NCBI GenBank assembly: GCA_014281115.1
Contig: JACONQ010000003.1
Coordinates: 2,480,001 to 2,544,000 of the forward strand
Direction of reading: 5' to 3'
DNA length: 64,000 nucleotides
DNA from: Laburnicola sp. R22_1
Lineage: Eukaryota; Ascomycota; Dothideomycetes; Pleosporales; Didymosphaeriaceae
Shown here: piece by piece, positions 25,979 to 36,713 of the stretch
Layout of the letters: every line of letters begins with the position of its first letter
How positions within the stretch are numbered: the stretch's first letter is position 1
Notes under the pieces: generated by a model
The model's input: the letters and a program-made list of their open reading frames with translations, nothing else
The model's database searches: none
What the model was told of the DNA's origin: nothing
Program-made: the position numbers and the translations under genes

Positions 25979-26073
25979 CGCATACCGCGAGTCGCCAAAT
26001 TAGTGCGCGCATACCACGAGTCGCCAGATAAGTGCGCGCATATCACTAGTCACCAACTTAGTGCGCGCATATA
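25979..26073 (+). repeat. Three exact-length 29-bp tandem repeats abutting a TATA-like box
   Basis: Units at 25979-26007, 26008-26036 and 26037-26065 share the frame cgcatacc.cgagtcgcca...agtgcg with a few substitutions. A fourth copy begins (cgcatat) and runs directly into atataaagc. The array lies about 160 bp upstream of the ATG of family member 2, where it would act as a promoter repeat. No similar array is seen upstream of members 1 or 3. Confidence 0.75.
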
Positions 26074-26223
26074 AAGCTGGCACTTCTAACATCTACCATC
26101 TATCTTCATTTTCTCCATTCGGTGTTTCATATCTATACTTGAAAGCTTCCCTCAACACTTGCACTACTTCATTATCTTGAACCCAATATCATTCCTATAT
26201 CTCTCTGTTGCGAACATCCAACC

Positions 26224-27729
26224 ATGACCACAAATAGCGCGATATACTAAAGGCTGGGTGTGCAGGCGAGACTAGGAGGAGAAGTGTCCGAGAAACTCAA
26301 AAAGGAGGCAGTTGTCCTCGGCATCGATTCCCTGAAATTTTACAAGAGCATCGGTGACTGGATTATGCAGCGTTACAGCAAGATAAACGACCAGTGGGAT
26401 TCGGAGGACTCCACTCCCATAATTCTCAGAGAATATCCCAAGGACGAAACGAGGATTCGTATGAACCACTTGTGGCTCACATCGTACCTATTGCGAGAAA
26501 TCCACGAAGATGGGAAGGCCAAACTTGCGCTTCACGCTTTATATCCGATCGGAGACCCATAGAGGAACTCGGACAACTATCTGATTCATGTCATGATAGC
26601 TCAACTCAGCGTAGAACTCCCGAACCAAGGGCAGCCAAAAATCCCAGCCGCTCTCCAAAATTTTACCACCACATAGGAGGATTATCAGCATCTCTTTGAA
26701 CTCGTTCTAAAGACGTTACCGTTACGCAAGTTATCGTCCACGAAGCGTTATCGAATCAACGTGCATCTTCACGGTGCCCCTGTTTCTTAAGTCGTCAATC
26801 TTGTGCAACTATCCGAAAGAATAACTGCTCGGAATCGGTCCCTCGATCTACGGTTCTTAATCTCTGGCCCCGGTGCTGATGAGGTGTCAAAGCGGCTCAA
26901 TCGTGATGCTGTTGAGTACGGTTATTACTCTTCTCGAATCATGGAATATCTTGGAAAAAGACTTTGCATCGACCACTTGCAGCTGATAGAAGCATTTTTG
27001 AATGATCCGGAGTCCGATCTGGATGGTGAATCGCCCATACTTGCCGAGGACAGAAAGCAGACCCTGCCATGTACCGAGAGTGCGCGAAGTCTTCTTAATC
27101 ATAGAAAGCAGACCCAAAAAGTCGCCTATCGGGTCTTTCTGAAGGAGTGCGCTGCAAATTTTGTCGGCCCTACATCCCACACAGTTCTGAAAGAATACCC
27201 AGCAAAGGAAAGCAGACCTCGCTTGAAACATAGCAAGCTACTCAGTAATTGGGTGGCTTTTCAACAGGAGGAACAGATTTCGGAAGGGCAGCATCCGATT
27301 ATTGTATACCCCACTGGTAAACGAACCAGCGGGCTCGGGGACAATTATGCTCTCCGCGCGCTCATCGTTTTAATGTGCCGGTCGGTCACATTCTCGGTCC
27401 CGGAGATCGAATGGTCAGAGAAACTCATAAAAGAGCTAGAGGCCTTGGATGCGAAGGACTATCAAGGCCATTTCCGAGCTGTTGCCAAACGTCTGCCATG
27501 GGCGTCGATCCGGATCGCCCTGTATGGTGTGCCTCCGAAAGAAGTGGACAACCTTGTTCGACTAGCGACTGCAGTACATGGTCCAGCCTTTCATTTCCTG
27601 GTTGCAGGACCCGGTGCTAGTAAGGTGGCTGAGATTCTTGGGTGTGTACCGCTCGAGGTAGGGCATGAGCCTCTCATAATTGAGGGTGGACAACGGGTTC
27701 AGAATGCTGGTAGCTGGATACTAGCTTAG
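26224..27729 (+). pseudogene. Tandem-family protein 2: two fused modules, four in-frame stops
   Basis: One frame runs from ATG 26224 to the stop at 27727-27729 (about 500 codons), broken by TAA at 26248, TAG at 26560, TAG near 26674 and TAA near 26791. There are no frameshifts. It holds two consecutive copies of the family module. The first has REYPKDETRIRMNH, HALYPI, MIAQL, HLHGAPVS(stop)VVNLVQ and LRFLISGPGADEVSKRL. The second has KEYPAKESRPRLKH, YALRALIVL, RIALYGVPPKEVDNLV and FHFLVAGPGASKVAEIL. The last stop falls exactly where member 1 has Gln in DQVV, consistent with CAA to TAA. The second module is free of stops and could be expressed alone. A short repeat element is inserted at 27065-27102 without breaking the frame. 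Confidence 0.75.
27052..27115 (+). mobile_element. Short retroposon-like element, copy 3, inside an ORF, 13-bp target duplication
   Basis: A 38-bp 5'-truncated copy (27065-27102) is flanked by agaaagcagaccc at 27052-27064 and 27103-27115. It keeps the family 3' half (gtaccgagagtgcgcgaagt, cttctt, terminal cata). Insert plus one duplicated target is 51 bp, i.e. 17 codons, so the host ORF stays open through it. Confidence 0.75.
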
Positions 27730-28806
27730 GTATTTTGACAAATTGAGTGGTTTCTTTCCTATTGCAGCACTGAGCAAGTGATGATCGCAAACCTGTGTAC
27801 TTGTAGAGTTTACTTAGTCGATTCATACATGATAGAACGTGGTGCTCAGGTCAGTGAGTTAGAAAAGATCTCGGGAGTCAGTGCGTGGTGTGGCCCTAGC
27901 ATGGTGACACAAAGAGTCACATATAGATCCAAGCTTCTGTACCCGTTATTTTTGTCGTCTACCCTAAACAATCCTGCGTCACATTCTGATCTTAGACCTT
28001 GCTCAAGCTTCATGCATTCCCTGGAAGGCCTCGACATGACAGGGATTTACCCATTTCTCGCGTGGTAGTGTTGGGATCTGGTGAGAACGAGGTTGCGGAG
28101 AATCTCTATCGTTAAAGCAGCCGGTTCGGGTTTCCCAGCAACATCGGGTCACAGCCAGAACGAACAGGCCATACATTGTCGGATATTTTGCCTTCTGGGT
28201 ATGTAGAATGATTGATGATTTAATTGAAATTTCTCTTGAGGGCAGTCCACTGATCCTTTCGCGTGTGACTGTTAAATTTGTTGAAAAACGAATCTTAGGG
28301 AAGGGCGGAGGGCAGACCTGTATAGAGTCAGTGCGCGGAAACAATCCGTGGTGATAGCAGTCATACCTAGATACGCACGGCTTGTGGGACCCAACATGTA
28401 TGCAGCCTCGGCCCACGCGCGATCCTCAAAGCACAGAACGTTTAGATGTATATTAGCGGTATGTTGGCTCCGAGAGTCTTCACTACCCCAGTGCAATTGA
28501 TGCAGTGTCTCGCTCGATCTTTTTCCTCGGGTCATGGAGAGAACGATGTGAGCAAACCGAGAAGGTTAGGTCGTGATTCCCACTTGCAAGTTCGGCATGA
28601 TTGAATAGTCGACTCATAACTCACTGAGTCACACGATGACTAAGAGTCATATAAGCTGTATATACATCGCTCGTCCTCCTCTTCACGCTTTCTTCCTCAT
28701 ACAACCTCTGCTACACACACTTTGAACATCAGTATACAAATACCTATCCTTCATCTTCAATAACCACCTTGGAAAGCTACGATACATACACCACTAGATC
28801 CACATC
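27730..28806. other. Spacer between family members 2 and 3
   Basis: Contains two minus-strand ORFs (28003-28416, 28272-28535) without recognisable features. The last 200 bases contain short mirrored gagtca/tgactc motifs (near 28605-28655) and a catataagctg TATA-like box resembling the one in front of member 2. A phrase near 27880-27910 (gagtcagtgcgtggtg...catggtgacacaa) recurs in modified form near 29795-29862. Confidence 0.4.
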
Positions 28807-29643
28807 ATGTCAACGGCGGCAACGTTCACACGCAAAGATCTTGAGAAGATACTCAATGTCGATTTGGAAGAGCTAGATAAAACCCTCCTCTTGCACTGCC
28901 CCGCGGACTTTATTAATCCCGCCAATCTAGACTACAGGGATGCTTTAACTGGCGATGTTGCGTGGCTTCCAACCTCTAAAGCAGCCCGGTTCCACATCGG
29001 GGCGTATACTAAAGAGTGGACGTATCTTGGGGATCTCCATAAAAGGTCAGCAACGACTTCCGTGGCTATTAAAGAGTATTCCAAGGATGAAGAAAGAGTT
29101 AGGATAAAGTAAGGGTGGATGATGGCAGCAAGTTATCGAGTCGCCAGAGCTGGGCAAGAAGAAAGCAAAGGTTCACTGGTACTTCATGTTACGCTTCCCG
29201 AAAAGACTTCATCACCGGGTCCCAAGCAGTACACATTGCGTGCTTTGACTGCGCAGCTCGCCCGCCAAGTCTTACCGAACTCTGAAGAAACGCTACCTGA
29301 GGAGGCGAGAATGGTTCAGTCTGAGGATATAAAGGGGTACTTCAAGCTGTTGTTATCTCGGCTACCCGGAAATACCGATCTTTGTGGCAAGAGAAGAGTC
29401 GCTGTCTTTGTTCTTCTTCACAACGCACCCGTGGACGAAGTTGTGGAGAGCGTCAACTTCATACGCGAAACCACCGCCAATGATCCAGCGCCAGTGTTTC
29501 TGTTCCTGATATCTGGTCACGGGGCTAATCAGGTGGCTAAAGAACTCAGGTGCGAAATCGTGAATTTCCGGCCCCGGAGTCGAGATTGGTATGGGGGTCC
29601 TGTGGGATCTGCCACTGATGAGGGGTCTGATGGTGGTGTCTGA
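28807..29643 (+). pseudogene. Tandem-family protein 3: one in-frame stop
   Basis: A single frame of 279 codons from ATG 28807 to TGA 29641-29643 is broken only by TAA at 29110-29112. The N-terminus (LEKILNVDLEELDKTL) can be aligned with that of member 1 (ISHYLNIDLFNLQATF). The module follows: IKEYSKDEERVRIK, then the stop at the place where the other copies have the conserved H..L, then LHVTLPE, YTLRALTAQL, YFKLLLSRLP, VAVFVLLHNAPVDEVVESV and FLFLISGHGANQVAKELRC. The region after the stop is intact and has a Met four codons downstream. It could be a recent pseudogene, a shorter protein starting at 29119 or 29122, or an assembly error. The C-terminus has a Gly/Asp-rich tail absent from member 1. 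Confidence 0.7.
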
Positions 29644-31084
29644 TGACGTGTCTGAGTATCGATGCGTGCAGACGGCAGGGCGGCCAAGAATGGACTGCAG
29701 GCGTGTAGATAGATATATCTCCTATTCAATCATGAAACTTCCATTACACTTCCTAGTCCGAATGTGTTAGTGAAAATTAGTGCATGAAGTACCAGTGCGT
29801 GGTGCTAACTGGGTAGTACAGAGCGTGGAGTCATGCAGGAGTCGGTGCATGGTAGTGACACAAGCCGCGGAGTCAAACCTCGATGTCTGCGCGCCTTGCA
29901 TCGTCTTTAGCATCGATACAACGGCGATTGCACCATGGTTGAATAGGTGCTAATCTAAGTGACCCATGCCTCACATTCATTCTCGCGATCATCCAGCATA
30001 TTGCGATATGAGTCCTACCTAAGGTATAGTGCAGACCTTGCTGGGGGCGGAAGATGTGTGAGCAGTGGGAAAGACAGTGCACGGTAACACAGTGAGGAGT
30101 CACACGCACGAGCACACGCACGAGTCACAGACCAGTTACGTAGAAGCGTCACACAAGTCACACATAAGAGCCGCACACAAGCCGCACACAAGCCGCACGT
30201 CACATCCCATACCCCACTCCCCACCAAGGCCCACCATCTCCACGATTCCCCCTTCCCAATTCACCACAACAACACGCCCACTAATAATACCCCCATTTAC
30301 CCCTTATCAACACAAACCCCGCCACACTCCTACCCCAAACACTGTAAAGTCCCCACATCCAAACACCATTCCTCTGGTGCTCACCACGCTAATCAGTAAA
30401 CGCCACGAAAGCCGCTCCAAACCAGCGCCCCTCCCAACCCGCCACTCGATATCAACGACTTCATCTCTCAACAACGAGCGCCCACCTGCCGATGAAGCTA
30501 CATCGCGCGCATTCTACCTCGTCTCCTATCCTGAAGGCTTCCTCCGCTAGGAACCGCGCGAATCCGCATACTTGACAGGAGGAGCAGAGATGTATCTTGC
30601 TTCTATGCCCTCTACTTCGCGCAGTTATGTAGAAATACTTAGAAAGCGACGCAATCGGGCTTGAGAGAAGCTGGCCGGATGGCTCAGCCCTAGGGAGTAC
30701 GTATACCTGGCCGAGCATCGCAAGTATAACCCACCCACAACGCGTACGTTGACGCGTTCAAGGGAAACGCGTAGTCGCTGGCAGTAGCAGGTAGGAGCTC
30801 ACTCGGAGTCGCACACTCGGGACACGTCGAAGGTATAAAACAGCACATAGAGATAGAGATGTGGCGATGAAAAGCCCCAAAGACGTCGCATTAACCCCAT
30901 ACAAGAACCGAAAACGAGAAAACAGATTCATCACCCGCAAACCACTCCCCCCAAAACATTAATCTAACATGAATCCAATCCAACCCACCCACTAAACTCC
31001 ACCCAACAAAAAACCACCCGCTAACCTCCACGCCACCCACCAGGAAAGAACCACCCCCCACCCCCCCATCCCCCCTCCTAAAAC
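29644..31084. other. 1.4-kb intergenic region with simple repeats, no gene supported
   Basis: Contains short CA-rich tandem repeats at about 30,098-30,200 (cacacgcacgag twice; agccgcacaca three times) and a long pyrimidine/CA-rich, GT-poor strand to about 31,080. Plus-strand ORF 30065-30550 and several minus-strand ORFs are products of this composition. The last part is the 3' flank of the CYSTM gene. Confidence 0.4.
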
Positions 31085-31603
31085 CTAAGTCAACTCATCC
31101 ACAATATCCCCACACCCCCCACAATCTCCACAATCGCCACAATCTCCACAACCCCCACAATCGCCACAACTCGCACAACTCGCACAACACTCCACCCCCT
31201 CCTGACACAAACAACAACAACAAAACACGGCCAAACAGCTCGCCAGACAGCTCGCCAAACACCCCCTGTCCTTCGGCTGTTTGAGTTTAAATTTCTTCTT
31301 CTGCTTCTTCTGCTTCTGTTGCTTCGGCGGCGGGCCCTGCTGCTGCTGAGGGTACGGATACTGGTTTTGTGGCGGGCCGTAGTACATTTGTTGTTGGGGT
31401 GGGGGGCCCCCGTAGGGCTGGGGTTGGTTGTAGGTGGGTTGTGGGGGAGGAGGGCCGTAGCTGCTGGTTGTTAGAAGAGAGTGGGGGGGTGGAGAGCGGG
31501 GAGGGAAGATGGGGGTACATAGTACATAAGAAGGGAGAGGAAGGACATACCTCTGCGGCGGATACTGTGGCGCCCCCTGGTTGTAGTAACTCTGCGCCGC
31601 CAT
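31085..31603 (-). CDS. CYSTM-type Cys-rich membrane-associated protein with CGD repeats
   Basis: Two exons (31603-31551, 31463-31085) with an 87-bp intron encode 143 residues. The N-terminal two thirds are Pro/Gln/Tyr-rich (YNQPQPYGGPPPQQQ, QYPYPQQQQGPPP), then a basic patch (KQQKQKKQKKKFKLKQPK), then a Cys-rich hydrophobic segment (CLASCLASCLAVFCCCCLC) characteristic of CYSTM proteins, which are thought to sit at the plasma membrane and are linked to stress tolerance. Unusually, the segment is followed by a run of Cys-Gly-Asp/Gly units (CGDCGGCGDCGDCGDCGGCGD) before a short acidic end. The acceptor could be one codon later (cagcag), which would change the length by one residue. Confidence 0.8.
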   Translation of the reverse strand: MAAQSYYNQGAPQYPPQRYVLPLPSYVLCTPIFPPRSPPPHSLLTTSSYGPPPPQPTYNQPQPYGGPPPQQQMYYGPPQNQYPYPQQQQGPPPKQQKQKKQKKKFKLKQPKDRGCLASCLASCLAVFCCCCLCQEGVECCASCASCGDCGGCGDCGDCGDCGGCGDIVDELT

Positions 31604-33022
31604 TGCGATGCTCTTGTAGATGTGTCTTCGCGCGGATGGATATCGGCCGGATCACTGATTAGGTCGGTAACCTTCTTTTTTTCTTTTTGGTGTTCTTTCG
31701 TGGAGTCTCCCTTGTTGGAAACCAACCAACCCTCTTTCTCAAGGGTAAAGACGATGCGACACAGACGTCCCAAGGTTCAAGCCGGTAACACTTTCTCTTC
31801 TCCTTCAGCGACCAATCAATCGAATCTCAAATCCCAGATCCCAGATCCCAAAGCGCAAACCCACACTGTTCCAGATCCAGATAGCTTCGGGCAGCCTTCT
31901 TCTTCTTCTTCTTCAAACCAGTCTTCTCTGAAATTAATTATTTTCCTTCCGTAAAAGACCTGCGTGCGATGTGCAAAAACCGAAGCGACAAAACAAAACA
32001 GCGAACGAGCGACCCACGCCCTCCTCTTATTTACCCTCCCAACCCCAGATCCCCTCTCCTCTTTCATTCCCACACAAGGCTCCCCATGCATATCATAAAT
32101 TGACCCAGCCCGTCAACCCACGTCAACCCAGTGCCGATGACGAGGCGCCAGGCGTCAGCCACCGCACTAGCCACTTGTTTTGTTGAATAAAGTGGCGCCG
32201 AAGATTTGCCATGGCGATAGGTGGGGCATCCATGGGTAATGAATCGCACTCGGCCTCTGGCGATCGAGTCGATTCTCCTTTGTAAAAGGCTAGCTACGCC
32301 CTGGTATGGTAGGGCCGCGTGCGCCGCACGGCCTTTTCAACAGAAAATTATCAAAGTAACCGTTGGGGCCGAGTAATCGTATCGTGACATTGGCGATTTC
32401 CTCCTTCTGCTCGGTTTCCTTCGTTAATCTGTCGCACGCACATTTCATGCTGAGCCCAACCTCCAACCCAACACGTCATCACTCCTCCGCCCCCAGTCCA
32501 CAGGGACCCCCCCCCGCTCAAGCATCCCACCAAGACCTCGGCAAAGCTTCTCCCCCAGCAATCCCTCCGTGCACTCTTTCCCCCCGTTGCAAGCTACTGT
32601 ATTGTACGACACTCTACTCTCCCACGCTGAAAACCCTCGTATGCACTTCATGAATTAAAATAAACCCTTATTCTACAGCTCATCTCGTGCACCAACCAAC
32701 CACCACTTATCTGCTGCTGCGACCTCGACCGACCACTAACCTCACAGGCACACACACACCACGGCCCCCTCCCCCCAGTATCTCCCAAAATTAATATCAC
32801 ACTACAAGGCAAACTTCAGTCGCCAGACAGCCAGCGCCATGCAACAGCAGCAGCGACAGTAGCAGCGAACAAAAAGGCCCCACCCCACGCTTCATCCAGC
32901 CCACCGAATAGGCCCTGCCCCAAAATATCGACAATCAACTATATACAACGCGTACATGACAGCAGGATATAGGTATAGGTAGAGCATGCCAATGACCCAG
33001 AAAAAATGCATATTGCACAAGT
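31604..33022. other. 1.4-kb intergenic region, no gene supported
   Basis: CYSTM promoter side and SLA1 3' flank. CT/CA-rich microsatellite-like tracts occur (ttcttcttcttcttc near 31,900; cacacacacac near 32,750), and ccacgtcaaccc is repeated near 32,115. Short ORFs only; no RNA gene recognised. Confidence 0.4.
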
Positions 33023-36000
33023 TTAGAATCCAAAAGGGTTTTCGGGCGCTGTAACAGACTTAGCTCGAGTTCAAAAACACCACCATGGAAAGGGATTACA
33101 TACTGGCTTTGGCAAGATTTGCCCTCCCCGTCGGCTGGGGAACGAGCTTCTTGGCTGGCTGCGTTCCGAAGCGGACAGGAGGGGGAGGCCCCGTCTTCTG
33201 CGGTACGAGCGGTGCAGCCGTAGGCATGGAGGGCATTGGCGGGAGAGGAGGGACACTTTGGCCGAAATTTGTCGGTTGCGGCTGGATGGCTGGGGGTAGG
33301 AACTGGTTCACTCCCGTCGCCTGCGGGTTAAGCGGCGACGGCGAGAACGACTGGAAGCCCGTGGGTTGCGCTTGGAGAGGCATCTGCGAGTTCTGCGAGT
33401 TCTGCTGGAAGCTTGGCTGGAAGCTTGGTTGGAAACCCGTTTGAAAACTTTGCTGCATTCCAGGTTGGAAGCCTGTTGGCTGTGGTTGCATTGGCATGAA
33501 TCCTGGTTGTTGCTGTTGCTGCTGTTGTGGCGGCGGCGACATTGAGTTGAACCCGGTCGGCTGAGGCATCATGCCCCTCATGCCGTTCTGCTGGAATTGG
33601 AATTGAGGCTGCTGAGAGGGAAAGCCCGTCACCTGCTGTTGCATACCTTGCATGTTTTGACCCTGTGGATTCTGCCCTGGTGGACCTTGTCCATACATGT
33701 TCGGATTGAAGCCTGTTAGCTGAGGCTGTAGTGTGGGTGGTGGACCAAACGCGCTGTTTTGGGGGTTCTGAGGAGCCGAAGAAGCTCGCTGTGGCGGAGG
33801 CGCGACGAGACCACCCTGGCTTTGTTGCTGGGGTGCTTGGGGTCGCACTCGAGGTGGTGCCATTGCCTTAACCGCAGCAACTTGGTCAAAGAGAGTCGGA
33901 GCGGCACCTTGAGGCTGCGTTGGCTGTGTGGGTTGCGGGGGAGACTGCACTGGCGGCGTAGGCTGCGCAGGAACCTCTGGTTTGAGGGCAGGCATATCCA
34001 GGAGGGACAAGTCACCCATGGAACCTGTGAGAGCTGGTGGCGCAGGTGCTGGAGCGGGGGCGGAGGAAGCAGGAGCAGCCGAAGTCGGAGGCGGTGCCGA
34101 AGCTGTCGGAGTCTGCCTCGATGGTTTAACATCCCAAGCACTGTCTTCAAAGCCATCGGCCTTCTTATCCGGAGTCGGAGCAGATGCCAGAGGGGTGGGC
34201 GTTGCCTCGCTCTTCTTGACGGCATCGTCTGACTTCTGTTCGAAGGCCTTGGGATCGACGGTATCGTTCGTCTGTATAGGAGGGGCTGGCCGGCTTTTCC
34301 GAGTGTTATTTCGTAAAGTGCCACCAGGCCCAGAGAATAGGCCGCCCCCATCGTCTCCATTTTCCATAACCGACGAGCCTCCAAAACTAACGCTGCGTTT
34401 CTCGCCGCCGCCACTGCGATTGAACTTGTTGTCCAGGTGTTTCATTATACGAAGTATGTCACCCTCCTTGACACCCAACGTTCGCAGAAGCTTCTCGGTA
34501 ATATCTGGCAGGTTTTCTTCGCCCATTTGATCTCGAGTGAATGCTTGGGCGTATCTTTCACAGATCTGGGGATTGACGCCGCATTGTAAGAAGAAGTCGA
34601 ACCAGTCATAAGAAGGCTTCTGTTCGACGGTGATGCCCGATGCAGGGCCTGCAGACTTGTCCAATTTCTCCGGTTTCTCCTGAAGGCGTTGAGTGCCCCG
34701 TCTCTTAATGTCTGAAAGTGGCTTATCATCGTCCAGAGATATACCCGTCGCTCGCTCCACGTACTCCAAATCTTCAACTGACATCTTGGGCACCGGAACA
34801 GCAATCTTAACGCCGTTGACTTTGTGGAGATGTATCTTGCCTTCTTTGATGGTCAAGAACTCGGCTTCGACTTTGAACGAACCCGACCGATCGGTCCACG
34901 TTCGCAATTTGGCATTATCTGAAGATGTTAGCAACCTACACTCTACGTATATGGTGGTGCTCGGCAGAACGACTAAGTGCATGCCGGGTCCAATAAAAAG
35001 TACTCACTTGGTTTTGAAGCGGACTTTGAGTCCTTCGTTGTACTATCGCGCTTGCTTCTCTGTGACGTACGGGGATGGTCAACCTTTGTCCGCAGAAGAC
35101 TAGAATGGCGCGCAGGTAATTGAAGGCCAGGGCCTACCTGATCGTTCCTGACATCGCTATCTCGTTTCCTGCCTTTCGCCACTTGGCGTGTGAGCTCTTC
35201 CTCCTCGCGTCTATTTTGATCTACAATGGAAAGGCCCGCATTGGTGCCAGAACGAGCAATGGCAGCGGCTGGAGGAGACATGGGAACGGTTTCTGTGACA
35301 TCGACATAGTTAGCTGGCACTACACCTTCTTTCCCGTTCTTCAGCCTCCGCACTTTCCACCATTCGTCGCTGGCCGAGTCGTCGAGAACCAAGATGTCGT
35401 CGCCGAGGCCTACTGTGACCTCGTCCTCGCCTTGGGCCATGAAATCGAACAGCATCACCCCCTTCTTCTGCACATTGGAGCCTTTGGACCCTGCCGCGAG
35501 CACTTCACGCAGGCCCGCACCCTTGGCAGCACCCGAGAGTTCCCCTAGAGCTGAACAGATCTCCGAGGCTGTGTCTTTGGCGCCGCAGTGGAAGTCGACG
35601 CTCTTGCTCGGCTGCTTCAGCTCCATGAATACGTGCTTGCCCTCCTGCGAGTGGTGCTCGAGCTTGTCCGCCGTCCACTCCTGCTGCGGCCCATCACGCG
35701 ATTTCTCGGGCGCGATCATGATCATGCCTTTTGCGATATTGATGCCCAACGTGATGGGCATCTTCTTGTTCTTGCCGGGTTGTGTCAAGTATTCGTATAT
35801 GTTGTATAGATGATATCCGGAGCCGGAAAGCGGCGTGGCGGGCGGGCGGTCCTCGGGAGGATCGTACTGGTCGAAGGTGACGCTGCGAGGGGACCTGGCG
35901 GGCGGCGAGTCGGGGGAGCGCGGGGACGCATATTGCGTCGTGGGGGGCGACAGCTGGCCAGACGGCGGCCGCTGCGGCAGACGAGGAGGAGGTGCTGCTT

Positions 36001-36713
36001 CGTCGTCGGATTCTTCGGGTGTGAACTGGACACGTCGTTTCGGCGGGGGGTTGTAGTCGGCATCTCGCGGGGCTGATTGTCCTGATTTCTTCTGGATGAT
36101 GCCGGCGAGGGCGGCAGCAGGGCTCTGATGCACAGGGCTGTCTGGAGTAGGCGGCTGCTGCTCATCGTCAGAGTCTTGGGCTGCGGCAGCAGCTGGTGGC
36201 CGAGAAGGGAGTGAGGGAGCCGCGGGCGGCTCAGCAGCAGCACCCGCCTTGAACTCGATGTAGTTGGATGGCGCAAAGCCATAGTCGCCGCCGAAGCCCA
36301 CCAGCGTCCAGTCCGGATCCGAGTCGTCGTACACGTCGAGGACGGCGTCTTCCTTGAAGGAGAGCTCTTCGTCGGTCTGGCGCGCGTAGTCGTAGAGCGC
36401 TTTAGCCTTGGAGACGGGCACGGCCTGGCGCGTGTCAGCGGCTGCGGCATGCATTTTTCTGCATAGATGGCGTCCGTGTAGGGCGAGGCACGGCCGGGGG
36501 CCTAGTGCAGCTTACCTCCTCGACGTAGTTGTTCGGGATCAAGCCCTCGGGCTCGTCCTCGTCCTCGTCCGCGGCCTTCTTCTTGGCCTTCCACCAGTCG
36601 TCGTCGGTCGACTTCTCCAGCACCATCAGGACATCGCCCTCGGCCAGGGCGATCTCGTTCTCGCTCTGGGGCACATAGTCGTAGAGGGCGCGGTAGATGC
36701 CCAGGAACACCAT
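33023..36713 (-). CDS. SLA1: Actin cytoskeleton-regulatory protein SLA1
   Basis: Four exons (36713-36516, 36424-35008, 34918-33104, 33048-33023) encode 1151 residues. Sla1 is the endocytic coat adaptor that links cargo, clathrin and Las17/Arp2/3. Domains in order: SH3-1 (IYRALYDYVPQSENEIAL, residues 5-65), SH3-2 (AKALYDYARQTDEELSF), a proline-rich linker, SH3-3 (KGVMLFDFMAQGEDEVTVG ... GVVPANYVDV), SHD1 (RTWTDRSGSFKVEAEF, which binds NPFxD cargo signals), SHD2 (WFDFFLQCGVNPQICERYA, a SAM-like fold), then a Gln/Pro-rich tail with many QPTGF/QxTGF units that in yeast are targets of Ark1/Prk1 kinases. The final 26-nt exon adds the conserved NPFGF ending. An internal CAG/CAA tract gives a short poly-Gln run. 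Confidence 0.95.

Noticed and set aside
30098..30200. CRISPR-like spacing of CA-rich repeats
   Set aside because: Short imperfect simple repeats without spacers in a eukaryotic genome.
30065..30550. 161-codon His/Thr/Pro-rich ORF
   Set aside because: Follows the CA-rich composition of the strand; no conserved motif.
33759..34530. Overlapping plus-strand ORFs of 157 and 200 codons opposite SLA1
   Set aside because: Low-complexity antisense of the Pro/Gln-rich SLA1 tail.
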